Assembly: GCF_000785785.1 (NCBI RefSeq)
Contig: NZ_JRQN01000003.1
Coordinates: 1 to 64,000, forward strand
From: Streptococcus uberis
GTDB taxonomy: Bacteria; Bacillota; Bacilli; Lactobacillales; Streptococcaceae
Reading direction: 5' to 3'
Length of the DNA: 64,000 nt
Part shown: positions 41,988 through 50,229 of the stretch, piece by piece
How positions within the stretch are numbered: position 1 is the first letter of the stretch
Layout: each line of letters starts with the position of its first letter
The notes under the pieces: generated by a model
Seen by the model: only the letters and a program-made list of their open reading frames with translations
The model's database searches: none
Told to the model about the DNA's origin: nothing
Translations under genes and position numbers: made by a program

Positions 41988-42016
41988 ATTATAGTTAACC
42001 GGTTAAGTATTTTATC
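41988..42016 (-). promoter_or_regulatory. Putative promoter of the Amt-like gene
   Basis: Minus-strand -10 TATAAT (41988-41993); the best -35 at 17 bp is GATAAA (42011-42016). The AdcR box fills the spacer. Confidence 0.45.
41995..42006. promoter_or_regulatory. AdcR-type (zinc) operator
   Basis: TTAACCGGTTAA is a perfect palindrome and an exact match to the streptococcal AdcR consensus TTAACYRGTTAA. It lies between divergent genes, 47 bp before the CzcO-like protein and 46 bp before the Amt-like protein, adjacent to a TATAAT. It implies zinc-dependent repression of one or both. Confidence 0.72.
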
Positions 42017-42046
42017 CAAACTATTTTATATTGTCAAGGAGAAAGA

Positions 42047-43174
42047 ATGAAACATTATTCTATAATTATTATTGGTGCTGGTGCAGCAGGTATTGGTTTT
42101 GGAGCTGCTCTTCAACGATTAGATATGACAGATTTTATGATTATTGAAAAAGGACAGATTGGTGATAGTTTTTTAAAATGGCCAAAGACTACACATTTTA
42201 TTACACCTTCATTTACAAGTAACGGCTTTGGTTTTCCTGACCTTAACGCCGTTGTACCAGATACCTCACCTGCTTTTACTTTTGAAAAGGAACATTTATC
42301 TGGACCAGAATATGCTCATTATCTGCAACTGGTAGCCGCCCATTATCAGTTGCCAATTGAGTCCCAAACTTTAGTAGAATCGATTGAGCATTCTGAAAAT
42401 ACCTATTATTTACAGACATCAAAAGGAAGGTTTGCTTGCAAGTACCTTATTATGGCAACCGGCGAATTTCAAAATCCAAATACACAGCAAATCAAAGGGG
42501 CTGAATTCGGTATCCACTATGGACAAGTTGATAGTTTCCACCTCAAATCAGATGATCCTTTTCTCATCATTGGTGGCAATGAAAGTGCCTGTGATGCCCT
42601 AACCCATCTCGCTTCACGAGGGAATCAAGTACACCTTTATACTCCAGAATTAGGTGAAAAGGCTGGTAACCCTGATCCTAGCATCTCTTTATCGCCTCAA
42701 ACTAAAGAACGGCTCAAGTATTGTCAGGAAATGAAACCACTTAGTGCCCACATACATGAAAATAAAAGAGCTCTTGAAATCAGTAAAATAGGAGAAAATT
42801 ATCAGGTTCGTTTTTCAGATGATAGTGTTGCTTATAGTAAACATCGTCCTATTTTAGCAACTGGTTTTTTAAACACCAGTCACCTCATTAAAGGACACTC
42901 ACTTTTTGATTATGATAAGCAGGGGTTACCTATTGTCACAAAAAATGATGAATCATCAAAAGAAACTAGCTGTTTTTTGATTGGGCCAAGTCTTAGACAA
43001 GAAAATGTGATTTTTTGTTATATTTATAAATTCAGACAACGCTTTTTACCCCTTATCGTTGAAATCGCTAAAAGAGAAGGTATCACATTAGACTCTGATC
43101 AAATTGAATTCTATAAAAATAATCAAATGTTTTTAGACAACTTAAATTGCTGTACTGTAACTTGTGATTGTTAA
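42047..43174 (+). CDS. CzcO-like FAD/NAD(P)-dependent oxidoreductase with Cys-rich tail
   Basis: A 375-residue flavoprotein. The N-terminal FAD loop IIGAGAAGIGFGAAL (about 7-21), the ATGEFQNP segment and the second Rossmann loop IIGGNESACDAL (about 174-185) give the flavin-monooxygenase/CzcO pattern. The last residues, NLNCCTVTCDC, bring four cysteines together, unusual for this family and able to bind a metal. AAGGAGAAAG precedes the ATG. The AdcR box upstream suggests expression under zinc limitation. No reaction is known, so I give none. It is monocistronic with a strong terminator. Confidence 0.8.
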   Translation: MKHYSIIIIGAGAAGIGFGAALQRLDMTDFMIIEKGQIGDSFLKWPKTTHFITPSFTSNGFGFPDLNAVVPDTSPAFTFEKEHLSGPEYAHYLQLVAAHYQLPIESQTLVESIEHSENTYYLQTSKGRFACKYLIMATGEFQNPNTQQIKGAEFGIHYGQVDSFHLKSDDPFLIIGGNESACDALTHLASRGNQVHLYTPELGEKAGNPDPSISLSPQTKERLKYCQEMKPLSAHIHENKRALEISKIGENYQVRFSDDSVAYSKHRPILATGFLNTSHLIKGHSLFDYDKQGLPIVTKNDESSKETSCFLIGPSLRQENVIFCYIYKFRQRFLPLIVEIAKREGITLDSDQIEFYKNNQMFLDNLNCCTVTCDC

Positions 43175-43210
43175 CCAATTGAAAATAATACTTTTATTAT
43201 TATGTAATTG

Positions 43211-43248
43211 AAAAAACTAGATAACTTGTACAAGTCATCTAGTTTTTT
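43211..43248. terminator. Bidirectional terminator
   Basis: AAAAAACTAGAT and ATCTAGTTTTTT form the outer stem, with ACTTG/CAAGT inside. It is shared by the CzcO-like and peptide-binding genes, which converge. Confidence 0.9.
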
Positions 43249-43249
43249 G

Positions 43250-44899
43250 CTATTTTATTTTATAAGCATGTGTAAAGTCTACATCAAGTCCAGTTGAGTT
43301 ACGAACAAGTCCTTTAATATTAGGATTTTGCAGTCCTTCATTTGCTAAATTATAAAGTGGGCTGTAGTGAGCACCTTCATATAAAGCTTTTTCGGCGGCT
43401 TTGTAATCATCAGCTGCTGCATCTTTATCTAAAGCATGTGTTGTTAATGCACTCTTATAAGCGGCATCATACTCAGGACTCTTAATTTTACCGTAATTGT
43501 AGTCAGAATTTGACGTGAATAGTCCATAGAATGTTGAACCTTCTGGATAATCACCACCCCAACTTACAAAGGCAATTTCAAAGTTTTGATTAGAAGTATC
43601 TTTTAGACGTTGCTTGAAAGTCACAAATTTTTCTTCAAGTGTCAAACCTGGTAGATTTTTCTCCCATGATTCCTTGAGATAGTCAACTGCAGATTTTTTC
43701 ATTGGACTATCAGAATCTGCTAACATGGTCAAGGTTAATTTATCAGTACCAAGTTCTGCTAGTCCTTCTTTAAAGAGTTTGGCTGCTTTTTCTTTATTAA
43801 ATGTGTAAGGTTGTGACGTGTATTTACCTAAATCTTTACCATCTGTTAATGTTTCCAGACCAGTTGGAGCAAGAGAAGTCGCTGCTTTAGATCCTGTATC
43901 TGCTGCTGCTTTTACGAGACCTTCGCGATCAGTCGCTAAATTCAAAGCTTGCCGAATTTTCTGATTTGTTAATGCTTTAACAGATCCTGTCTCGTTATAA
44001 ACTAAATAATCTGCACGCGCTTCTGGAATTTTAATACCATCTTTATTATTTTTGTTGGCATTGTAGATTGCTGAAGTTCCAGAAATATTAGCGAAGTCTA
44101 ATTGACCTTGTTTATACATTTGGACGGCAGTATCAGGTTTCTTAACTGCTTGTACTTTTACAGTCTTTGTTTTAACATTTTTGGCATTCCAATAATATTT
44201 ATTTTTTACTAGCTTAAAGCTACCACTTGTACCATTCCAATCTTTGACAATATATGGGCCAGAGTATAATTGTTTTTCAGAACTTGTTCCATAATCTTTG
44301 CCAGCTCTTTCAACAAATTTCTTTTGTTGTGGCATAAAGTTAGAGAAGGATAGGAGACTTTCAAACTGTGGTGCTGGTGTGTCTAACGTAAAGATAATTT
44401 TATTGCCCTCAGCTTTTACACCCAATTTATTGAGGTCTTTTTCCTGACCGCCGATAATTTTATCAGCATTTTGTAAATGAGCATCTGTTGTGAGATAAGC
44501 ATACTCTGACGCAGTCTTAGGATCAACCATCCGTTGCCATGTGTAAACAAAGTCATCAGCTGTCATTTTGCTACCGTCCGACCATTTTAAGTCGTCACGC
44601 AATGTTGCTGTATAGGTTTTTCCATCTTTTGAGATATCAACCTTAGTAGCTAAATCTGGAACTAGTTTGCCATCTTTACCTACGCGAAGTAAACTACTTC
44701 CTGAATTCCCAATGGCCATTGCTGAATAGCGGTCCGTATTCTTAGAAATATCTAGTGTAATAATTTCTGTGGGTGTATACCAATTGATTGTATCTTTATC
44801 CCCAGATTTTGAAGTAGCGTTTGAGCTGCCACACGCTACTAAAGTTGAGACCGTTACAAGAACCAGTCCAGCTGCTGTTAATGTTTTCCATGCCTTCAT
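43250..44899 (-). CDS. Oligopeptide ABC transporter substrate-binding lipoprotein
   Basis: A 549-residue OppA/DppA-type (SBP_bac_5) protein. The signal peptide ends in lipobox LVACG (residues 20-24), so it is lipid-anchored outside the membrane. The N-terminal WYTPTEIITLD and the LKWSDGSKMTADDFVYTWQRMVDP motif are diagnostic of oligopeptide binders. No permease or ATPase genes accompany it, so it is an orphan receptor that would feed an Opp system elsewhere. A good promoter and a leader palindrome precede it. The peptide specificity (nutrition or pheromone) cannot be read. Confidence 0.9.
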   Translation of the reverse strand: MKAWKTLTAAGLVLVTVSTLVACGSSNATSKSGDKDTINWYTPTEIITLDISKNTDRYSAMAIGNSGSSLLRVGKDGKLVPDLATKVDISKDGKTYTATLRDDLKWSDGSKMTADDFVYTWQRMVDPKTASEYAYLTTDAHLQNADKIIGGQEKDLNKLGVKAEGNKIIFTLDTPAPQFESLLSFSNFMPQQKKFVERAGKDYGTSSEKQLYSGPYIVKDWNGTSGSFKLVKNKYYWNAKNVKTKTVKVQAVKKPDTAVQMYKQGQLDFANISGTSAIYNANKNNKDGIKIPEARADYLVYNETGSVKALTNQKIRQALNLATDREGLVKAAADTGSKAATSLAPTGLETLTDGKDLGKYTSQPYTFNKEKAAKLFKEGLAELGTDKLTLTMLADSDSPMKKSAVDYLKESWEKNLPGLTLEEKFVTFKQRLKDTSNQNFEIAFVSWGGDYPEGSTFYGLFTSNSDYNYGKIKSPEYDAAYKSALTTHALDKDAAADDYKAAEKALYEGAHYSPLYNLANEGLQNPNIKGLVRNSTGLDVDFTHAYKIK

Positions 44900-44924
44900 A
44901 TCCTATTCTCCTAATTGTATACTC

Positions 44925-44941
44925 AACTTAATATTTAAGTT
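44925..44941. repeat. Palindrome in the peptide-binding gene leader
   Basis: AACTTAA-TAT-TTAAGTT lies just downstream of the promoter. It could be an operator or an mRNA hairpin. Confidence 0.45.
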
Positions 44942-44950
44942 ATGAAATAC

Positions 44951-44979
44951 ATCATATCACAAAATATCTGAATAGACAA
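44951..44979 (-). promoter_or_regulatory. Promoter of the peptide-binding lipoprotein gene
   Basis: -35 TTGTCT (44974-44979), 17-bp spacer, extended -10 TGATATGAT (TATGAT 44951-44956) on the minus strand. Confidence 0.7.
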
Positions 44980-45065
44980 ACAATTTCAAATATTTTTAAA
45001 AAATAAGTTGAAATTGTATATATTATCATTTAAACACCTTATATTTGCTCAACGTCTCACATATA

Positions 45066-45110
45066 TGAATAAAAATAAGACACCTTGTTAGGCGTCTCAT
45101 CTTATTTTTT
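45066..45110 (-). terminator. Terminator of the PC4-like gene
   Basis: Stem AAAAATAAG/CTTATTTTT with an imperfect inner stem (GACACC/GGCGTC), at the stop codon of the minus-strand gene and followed by a T-rich stretch. Confidence 0.65.
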
Positions 45111-45314
45111 GAATTCTTTGACTAAAAGATTAAATTCGTCATTGGTCAAGGTAATCCCTTTTCCCATTTTTGTATGATCAGGACTCCAGGTGCGAATATC
45201 CCATTTTGCAGGTGCACCATTAAAAGAGACCCGATTTAGCTCTTTAGTCCAGCCTTTATCATTTTCTGATAAGGTAATTAAATGTTCTTCAATTGTAAAC
45301 GTAAATTCAGCCAT
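45102..45314 (-). CDS. YdbC/PC4-family nucleic-acid-binding protein
   Basis: A 70-residue protein matching the bacterial PC4 (YdbC) single-stranded DNA-binding fold. A curved beta sheet (FTIEEHLITLSENDKGWTKELNRVSFNG, WDIRTW) is followed by one C-terminal helix (TLTNDEFNLLVKEFKK). The Lactococcus homologue binds ssDNA and may influence transcription. GGAGG precedes the ATG. It is monocistronic. Confidence 0.85.
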   Translation of the reverse strand: MAEFTFTIEEHLITLSENDKGWTKELNRVSFNGAPAKWDIRTWSPDHTKMGKGITLTNDEFNLLVKEFKK

Positions 45315-45434
45315 TTTTCCTCCTAATTAATTATTCGAAAAAAATAGAAAATTTCTATCTCTTTTCTTTTAAAAATAACAATTTTACGATAAAATACTAT
45401 AAAACTATTTTAACAATTTATAAGGAAAATGGCT

Positions 45435-45746
45435 ATGAAATCACTTGTAAATATAATAAAGTCATCTCTTTATGATTTTATTGAAGGTCAACCACATCAC
45501 TCCTCAAAAAATGACAAAGCTATCTCTCTAACTTCCAATAGGAATATCTCACTGATTAAGCACGCAATGGCCAATGACTTAGCTATTCATGCAATCTGTC
45601 CAGATAAAAATGTAACTGGAAAGATTATTAAATATCAAAAGGAACAAGGACAACTTATTATGGAAAACTCTGATGGAAACCTGTCGCTTATTGTCAGGAT
45701 ATCTGAAATTCAAAAAATATCACTTTTACCAAAGGCAAATCAATAA
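45435..45746 (+). CDS. Conserved hypothetical, SH3-like C-terminal half
   Basis: A 103-residue soluble protein I do not recognise. I chose the ATG at 45435 (MKSLVNII) because AAGGA lies 8 nt before it but only 2-3 nt before the ATG at 45429. The first half is helical and polar. The second half (VTGKIIKYQKEQGQLIMEN ... IVRISEIQKISLL) reads as a small five-strand barrel like those in YolD-like and Hfq/SH3 proteins. This is a structural guess only. Confidence 0.6.
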   Translation: MKSLVNIIKSSLYDFIEGQPHHSSKNDKAISLTSNRNISLIKHAMANDLAIHAICPDKNVTGKIIKYQKEQGQLIMENSDGNLSLIVRISEIQKISLLPKANQ

Positions 45747-45776
45747 ACTCCTCATTTTTGAGGAGTTTATTTTTTA
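45742..45776. terminator. Bidirectional terminator
   Basis: A 12-bp stem AATAAACTCCTC (45742-45753) / GAGGAGTTTATT (45760-45771) with loop ATTTTT and T-run. It serves the hypothetical gene and the convergent U32 gene. Confidence 0.9.
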
Positions 45777-47064
45777 TGCTCTGACTGTTTGACTGCTTCC
45801 ATCTTTTTTGTAGAGGTTAACAAGACCTTCTTTACAGGCACGAATCATGTCACCAGCTTGGACAGGTTGTGGTAATTTGATTGTTAGTAAGGCCATTGGA
45901 TTTGGTGCGCGATCAATTTTATTACCATCTTCATCATGCAAGTCAACAACTTCTGTTTCAAAATGTCTGAATCCTGGACCATAAAACTCAATTTTGTCCC
46001 CTTCATGAATAACATTTCGTTGACGAATTGTGGCTAACATTGTTTCTGAATCAAATGAAACAACTTCTCCGACGAATTTGTATTGTGGTATTTTACGGCG
46101 AGCGCCAAATAGCTGTTCATTTTCAGTTGGTGTTCCATAATAGAAACCAGTCGCCAATTCACGTTGAGCGACTTTCCAAAGTTCATCAATCAATTCTTCT
46201 TTAATAGCAAAGAATTTTTCAGGACTTTCCATGTAAGCATCTACAGCTGCTTTATAACAATTAGTTACTGTTGATACATAATGAATAGATTTCATACGGC
46301 CTTCAATTTTAAGGCTATCAACACCATTTTCAATTAAATCAGGAATATGGTCAATCATACACATATCAACAGATGACATTGAATATTCTTCAGGAATTTC
46401 ACCTTTCAGTGAGCGTCTCTCAGTACCAAAAGGCATTTCATACAAGTCATACTTCCAGCGGCACGATTGTGAACAGCCACCACGGTTGGCATCACGGTGA
46501 CTCATATGATTTGAAAGGACGCAACGTCCTGAATAAGAGATACACATCGCTCCATGAACAAAGGCTTCGATTTCTACTTCCGTTCGTTTTCTAATTTCAG
46601 CAAGTTCTGCCATATTTACCTCACGCGCCAATACAACACGTGTCAAGCCCATTTCCTTCCAAAATTCAAAGGTTTCATAGTTGGTCGATGAGGCTTGGGT
46701 TGATAAATGAATTTCTAAGCCTGGTGCTTCTGCAGAGCAAATCATTATTAAGGCTGGGTCAGACACAATTACAGCATCTAGTCCCATATCTCTTAATTGA
46801 CGGAACCATTCGCCAGCACCTTCTTCATTGCCTTCATGCGTAACCATATTGGCTGCCACATAGACTTTGGCATCACGTGCATGAGCATAGTCAATTCCTT
46901 CTTGCAATTCTTCCATTGAAAAATTACCTGCCCGACTTCTTAGCCCATAAGCTTGACCACCAACGAAAACAGCATCTGCACCATAGTCAATAGCGACCTT
47001 CAATTTTTCTAAAGTTCCAGCTGGTGAAAGGACCTCTGGACGTTTTTTTTTCTATATTTGACAT
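45774..47064 (-). pseudogene. U32 peptidase-family protein (TrhP-like), frameshift in A9 tract
   Basis: A U32-family protein related to TrhP/YrrO, enzymes of tRNA 5-hydroxyuridine synthesis also annotated as collagenase-like. The family signature EAFVHGAMCISYSGRCVLS with two Cys and further RGGCSQSCRW cysteines suits an Fe-S cluster. The start codon ATG 47064 reads MSNIEKK and then loses frame inside nine A (plus-strand T 47043-47051). With eight A it would read KRPEVLSPAGTLEKLKVAID and join the main frame, giving 429 residues. It is either a base-call error, a recent mutation or a slippery/phase-variable tract. It partners the second U32 gene 50 bp upstream. Confidence 0.82.
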
Positions 47065-47114
47065 TTCTTTACCCTTTTTTCTTAAATAGTTTGCGCAAGC
47101 AATTCTACCTAGCC

Positions 47115-48041
47115 TTACTTAACTGTTTTAGGATCAAATTCGTAAAATCCAGTATCTAAACCGCGTCCCAGTGGATGGAGAACTTTCAATTTTTGATCTA
47201 GCTCTTCAACTTTTTCTGCGCTGAACTGACCTGCAAGTATGAGATCGCGTGCCTCAATAAAGAGCTTTGTAATGGCAACAAAATTATCTCCTGGACTATA
47301 AATACCATCTAATTTCCAATTGTTTAGACCATGGCGGTGCAATTCTTCAAGTTTTGACATCATATTAATATCATTGTTGATAAAGATATGAGTCCCGTGG
47401 TTGTCCTGATAAATTGAATAATGGCTAGTTTCATCACCAGGTTCCGACAGGAATAATCCACGGCCTCTGTTTGTTTCATCATCAATATGAGTGAAATTAT
47501 AATAATTTTCAATCAGCGGTCGTTTTGAATGATGAATTACTGATGCGCCATAAACCAACATTTCAGCTGGAAACTCAATGTTATCAGCCAATGTAAATAA
47601 TTCTTCTGATGGAATTTCGCGAGCCAAAACAGTTTCAACTGCTCCATGTTGTCCCCAAAAGTTAACTTGACGGCTAGACGTCACAAAAACAGACGTATCA
47701 TAAATTAAGTTGAAGTTATAGCCATCACGCTTGTTGACATAAAAAAGGCCTGCATCACCAACAACCAAATAATCAACCTTGATTTCTTTCATCAATTCTA
47801 AAAAAGGTTTAATATTATCCATCATGTCTTGATGCATCAAAGCGTTGCATGCTACTGTTAGTTCTTTGCCAGCAGCATGTACCAATCCTGCAATTTCTCT
47901 AAGTTCATCATAGGTGAAGTTATGCGGTAGTCTTAGACCATAATCTTTTTCACCAACATATATACGATCAACACCAATAGATAATAGGCTTCTTACTTGT
48001 TCAATGCTTTCAGCGGTAGCTGTGATAATTATTTTTTCCAT
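47115..48041 (-). CDS. U32 peptidase-family protein, second subunit
   Basis: A 308-residue shorter paralogue of the U32 protein encoded next to it. TIM-barrel start (VRSLLSIGVDRIYVGEKDYGLRLP) and VACNALMHQDMM are clear, but the Cys-rich U32 signature is replaced by MLVYGASVIHHSKRP, so it lacks the probable Fe-S cysteines. The pair is typical of streptococci. The start codon lies 9 bases after an extended -10, with no ribosome site beyond a weak AGG, so the message is nearly leaderless. Confidence 0.85.
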   Translation of the reverse strand: MEKIIITATAESIEQVRSLLSIGVDRIYVGEKDYGLRLPHNFTYDELREIAGLVHAAGKELTVACNALMHQDMMDNIKPFLELMKEIKVDYLVVGDAGLFYVNKRDGYNFNLIYDTSVFVTSSRQVNFWGQHGAVETVLAREIPSEELFTLADNIEFPAEMLVYGASVIHHSKRPLIENYYNFTHIDDETNRGRGLFLSEPGDETSHYSIYQDNHGTHIFINNDINMMSKLEELHRHGLNNWKLDGIYSPGDNFVAITKLFIEARDLILAGQFSAEKVEELDQKLKVLHPLGRGLDTGFYEFDPKTVK

Positions 48042-48050
48042 ATGCCTGTT

Positions 48051-48059
48051 ATTATATCA
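48051..48059 (-). promoter_or_regulatory. Extended -10 promoter of the U32 pair
   Basis: TGATATAAT on the minus strand (TATAAT = 48051-48056), 9 bases before the ATG at 48041. Confidence 0.6.
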
Positions 48060-48136
48060 AATTTTAAAGCTCTTGAGAGCATATTTCTTGTCAATTGTTG
48101 CAAATTATGCTTTATTTTTTAATTTTCAAAAAAGTA

Positions 48137-48165
48137 ATGACAAATTTGATTATTTATGATAAAAT
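48137..48165 (+). promoter_or_regulatory. Promoter of the DUF3270 gene
   Basis: -35 ATGACA (48137-48142), 17-bp spacer, -10 TAAAAT (48160-48165). Confidence 0.65.
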
Positions 48166-48196
48166 GACTTAGTATCTCGAAGGAAAGGAGAGGACT

Positions 48197-48481
48197 ATGC
48201 CGTCACCATTAAGACAAGAAGAACAGTTCGAACAAACTCATAGTTATCAAGATGAAACACCTAAGTTTCAGGAGTTTCAAGAACTAAATTATCAAAGTGC
48301 CAAACTAGAAGATTTATTCTTTTTTGCCTCTGTCGCTATTTTTAGTTTAGTAACTGTTTTTGTTGCATTTGTCCTACTCTCTATCAACTTTTCGCCACTT
48401 TGGGCATTTCTATTCTCAAGTTTGGTGAGCTATGGAATAACAAGTGTTTTCAAAAAATCGATTAAAAAACTGATAAAGTAA
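48197..48481 (+). CDS. DUF3270 membrane protein
   Basis: A 94-residue streptococcal protein with a polar, Gln/Glu-rich N-terminal half (1-45) and two membrane helices (about 48-86) ending in a basic tail KKSIKKLIK. It matches the DUF3270 pattern known mainly from streptococci; function unknown. AAAGGAGAGG precedes the ATG. It is monocistronic, divergent from the U32 pair and convergent to the YtxH gene. Confidence 0.78.
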   Translation: MPSPLRQEEQFEQTHSYQDETPKFQEFQELNYQSAKLEDLFFFASVAIFSLVTVFVAFVLLSINFSPLWAFLFSSLVSYGITSVFKKSIKKLIK

Positions 48482-48510
48482 AAAGTTTTGGGAAATCCCA
48501 AAACTTTTTT
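48481..48510. terminator. Bidirectional terminator
   Basis: AAAAGTTTTGGGA / TCCCAAAACTTTTT with a 2-4 nt loop; runs of A and T on both sides. Confidence 0.92.
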
Positions 48511-49033
48511 ATATTTCTGAATGTAAAACTTCTTCTGTTTCAGAGCTTGCTTGTGCTTTAGTAATTTCTGATTCAACCGCTGTATCCGAAATAAGATTTT
48601 CCGAAGTAGTCATTACTGGAATATCTTCAGTGATAGCACTATAATCAATAATAATGTCATCCTCTGTTAAGACAACTTCATCCGAACCGTCCATATTATC
48701 TGGCCTTGTTTCAAATCCTTCTGAAAAGGATTTACTAGCTTTATTAACAAACTGATTTGTTTTTTCTTTAACAACTTCTATAACTTGTTCTGGTGTGATT
48801 TCGCCAGTTTCAAATTTATGTTTATAATCATTAAATCTTTCTTTAGCAAGGTTACTATACTCAGTACCCTTCTCTTTTGCCATTTGATGATACTCTTCTG
48901 GGTTTTCTTTATAGGCATTATAAGCTTTTTCTGCACGACCTTTAACTTCTTTACCTTTTTCTGTTGTCAAAAAGTAAGCTGTTGCAAGACCAGTTGCTGT
49001 ACCAATCACTAAAGATTTTAAAAATTTACTCAT
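48509..49033 (-). CDS. YtxH-domain protein
   Basis: A 174-residue protein with an N-terminal membrane/amphipathic segment (SLVIGTATGLATAYFLTTEKGKE), the YtxH hallmark, followed by a long charged helix with KEKTNQFVNKASKSF and an acidic tail rich in Glu, Asp, Ser and Thr. YtxH proteins are stress-associated in Bacillus; their mechanism is unknown. It overlaps the DUF948 gene by 4 nt (ATGA) and ends the hprK-lgt transcript. Confidence 0.83.
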   Translation of the reverse strand: MSKFLKSLVIGTATGLATAYFLTTEKGKEVKGRAEKAYNAYKENPEEYHQMAKEKGTEYSNLAKERFNDYKHKFETGEITPEQVIEVVKEKTNQFVNKASKSFSEGFETRPDNMDGSDEVVLTEDDIIIDYSAITEDIPVMTTSENLISDTAVESEITKAQASSETEEVLHSEI

Positions 49034-49434
49034 TGCTTTTCTCCTTTATTTCCAAATATTTTTGAAGCCATTTTACCCACCATAGCTGCTTTACTGACTT
49101 TTGAAACACCACTTGTTGCTGAGCTTGCATGTTGTCCTAAAGTTCTTGCGTGTCCATTGAGGTCTGAAACACTTTCAGATAAATCTGCAATTGCAACAAA
49201 GAGTGGATCTATAGTTGAAACTTTACCATTGATATCTTCAACTAAAACATTTGCTTTAGCTAAAATCTCATTTGTTTGATATAAGGTAACATTGACATCA
49301 CTCGTTAAGATCGAGATTGTTTTTTTAGTTTCATCAATGGTCTCAGAAACCTTTTTGAGAACAATAATTAAAAAAATAACTAATGCAACAAATGCAAGGG
49401 CAATAATAATAAGTGCAATTCCTACTAAATCCAT
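49030..49434 (-). CDS. DUF948 membrane protein
   Basis: A 134-residue protein with one N-terminal membrane helix (LVGIALIIIALAFVALVIFLI, residues 3-23) and a coiled-coil ectodomain or cytoplasmic domain resembling chemotaxis signalling helices, the DUF948 pattern. It normally accompanies a YtxH protein, as here. Function unknown. GGAGAA precedes the ATG; the gene is 15 nt after lgt. Confidence 0.85.
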   Translation of the reverse strand: MDLVGIALIIIALAFVALVIFLIIVLKKVSETIDETKKTISILTSDVNVTLYQTNEILAKANVLVEDINGKVSTIDPLFVAIADLSESVSDLNGHARTLGQHASSATSGVSKVSKAAMVGKMASKIFGNKGEKQ

Positions 49435-49449
49435 AATTTCTCCTTCTTC

Positions 49450-50229
49450 TTATTCCTGATAAAAAGGAACATCTTTTTGCAATCGTCTCCTAATGACAAA
49501 TGCAAGGCCAACTAAAATAATAACAATGGATACTAATTGTGAAACCCGGATACCTAAAAACATTAAACTATCCGTACGCATCCCCTCAATGACTAAGCGA
49601 CCGCAGCCATACCAAATCAGATAAAAAGCAAAAATTTCGCCTTCAAAAAGAAACCTTGATTTCCTTCTAGCAATTAAAATAATAATAAAGCCTAATAAAT
49701 TCCATAAGGACTCAAATAAGAAAGTGGGCATACGATAATGGCCTTCAATATACATTTGTTTTCTGATAAAACTTGGTAAGTAGTTTAAACTGTTAACAGC
49801 TTTTCCGTAAGCCTCTTGGTTTACAAAGTTTCCCCAGCGTCCTATTGATTGAGCAATCATCACTCCAGGTACAGTGATATCTAAAAACTTGATTGGGTCA
49901 ATAACTTTATTGTAGGTATAAAAGTAGAGAACAATTGCTCCTGTAATCAGTCCCCCATAAATAGCTATGCCACCATTCCAAACAGCAAAAATTTCATTTA
50001 GGTGTTGTGAGTAGTAGGACCATTCAAAAACAACATAATAAAGTCGAGCGCCTAATATTGCTAATGGGAAAGCAATTAGAATAAAATCAATGATATCATC
50101 ACTGGTTAAATTTTTACGAGGGGCCTCTTTTGTAGCTAAGTAAACCCCAATCATTAATCCTGTTAATATACAAATGGCATACCAGTGAACGGCCAATGGC
50201 CCAATTTGAAATGCGATTGGGTCTATCAT
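49450..50229 (-). CDS. lgt: Prolipoprotein diacylglyceryl transferase
   Basis: A 259-residue membrane enzyme that transfers diacylglycerol from phosphatidylglycerol to the lipobox cysteine of prolipoproteins, including the PstS, peptide-binding and DUF4430 lipoproteins of this window. The signature [14 protein letters not shown] and the HWYAICI start (residues 15-21) are intact, with about seven membrane helices. Its start overlaps the hprK stop (ATGA). The hprK-lgt order is conserved in Firmicutes. Confidence 0.96.
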   Translation of the reverse strand: MIDPIAFQIGPLAVHWYAICILTGLMIGVYLATKEAPRKNLTSDDIIDFILIAFPLAILGARLYYVVFEWSYYSQHLNEIFAVWNGGIAIYGGLITGAIVLYFYTYNKVIDPIKFLDITVPGVMIAQSIGRWGNFVNQEAYGKAVNSLNYLPSFIRKQMYIEGHYRMPTFLFESLWNLLGFIIILIARRKSRFLFEGEIFAFYLIWYGCGRLVIEGMRTDSLMFLGIRVSQLVSIVIILVGLAFVIRRRLQKDVPFYQE

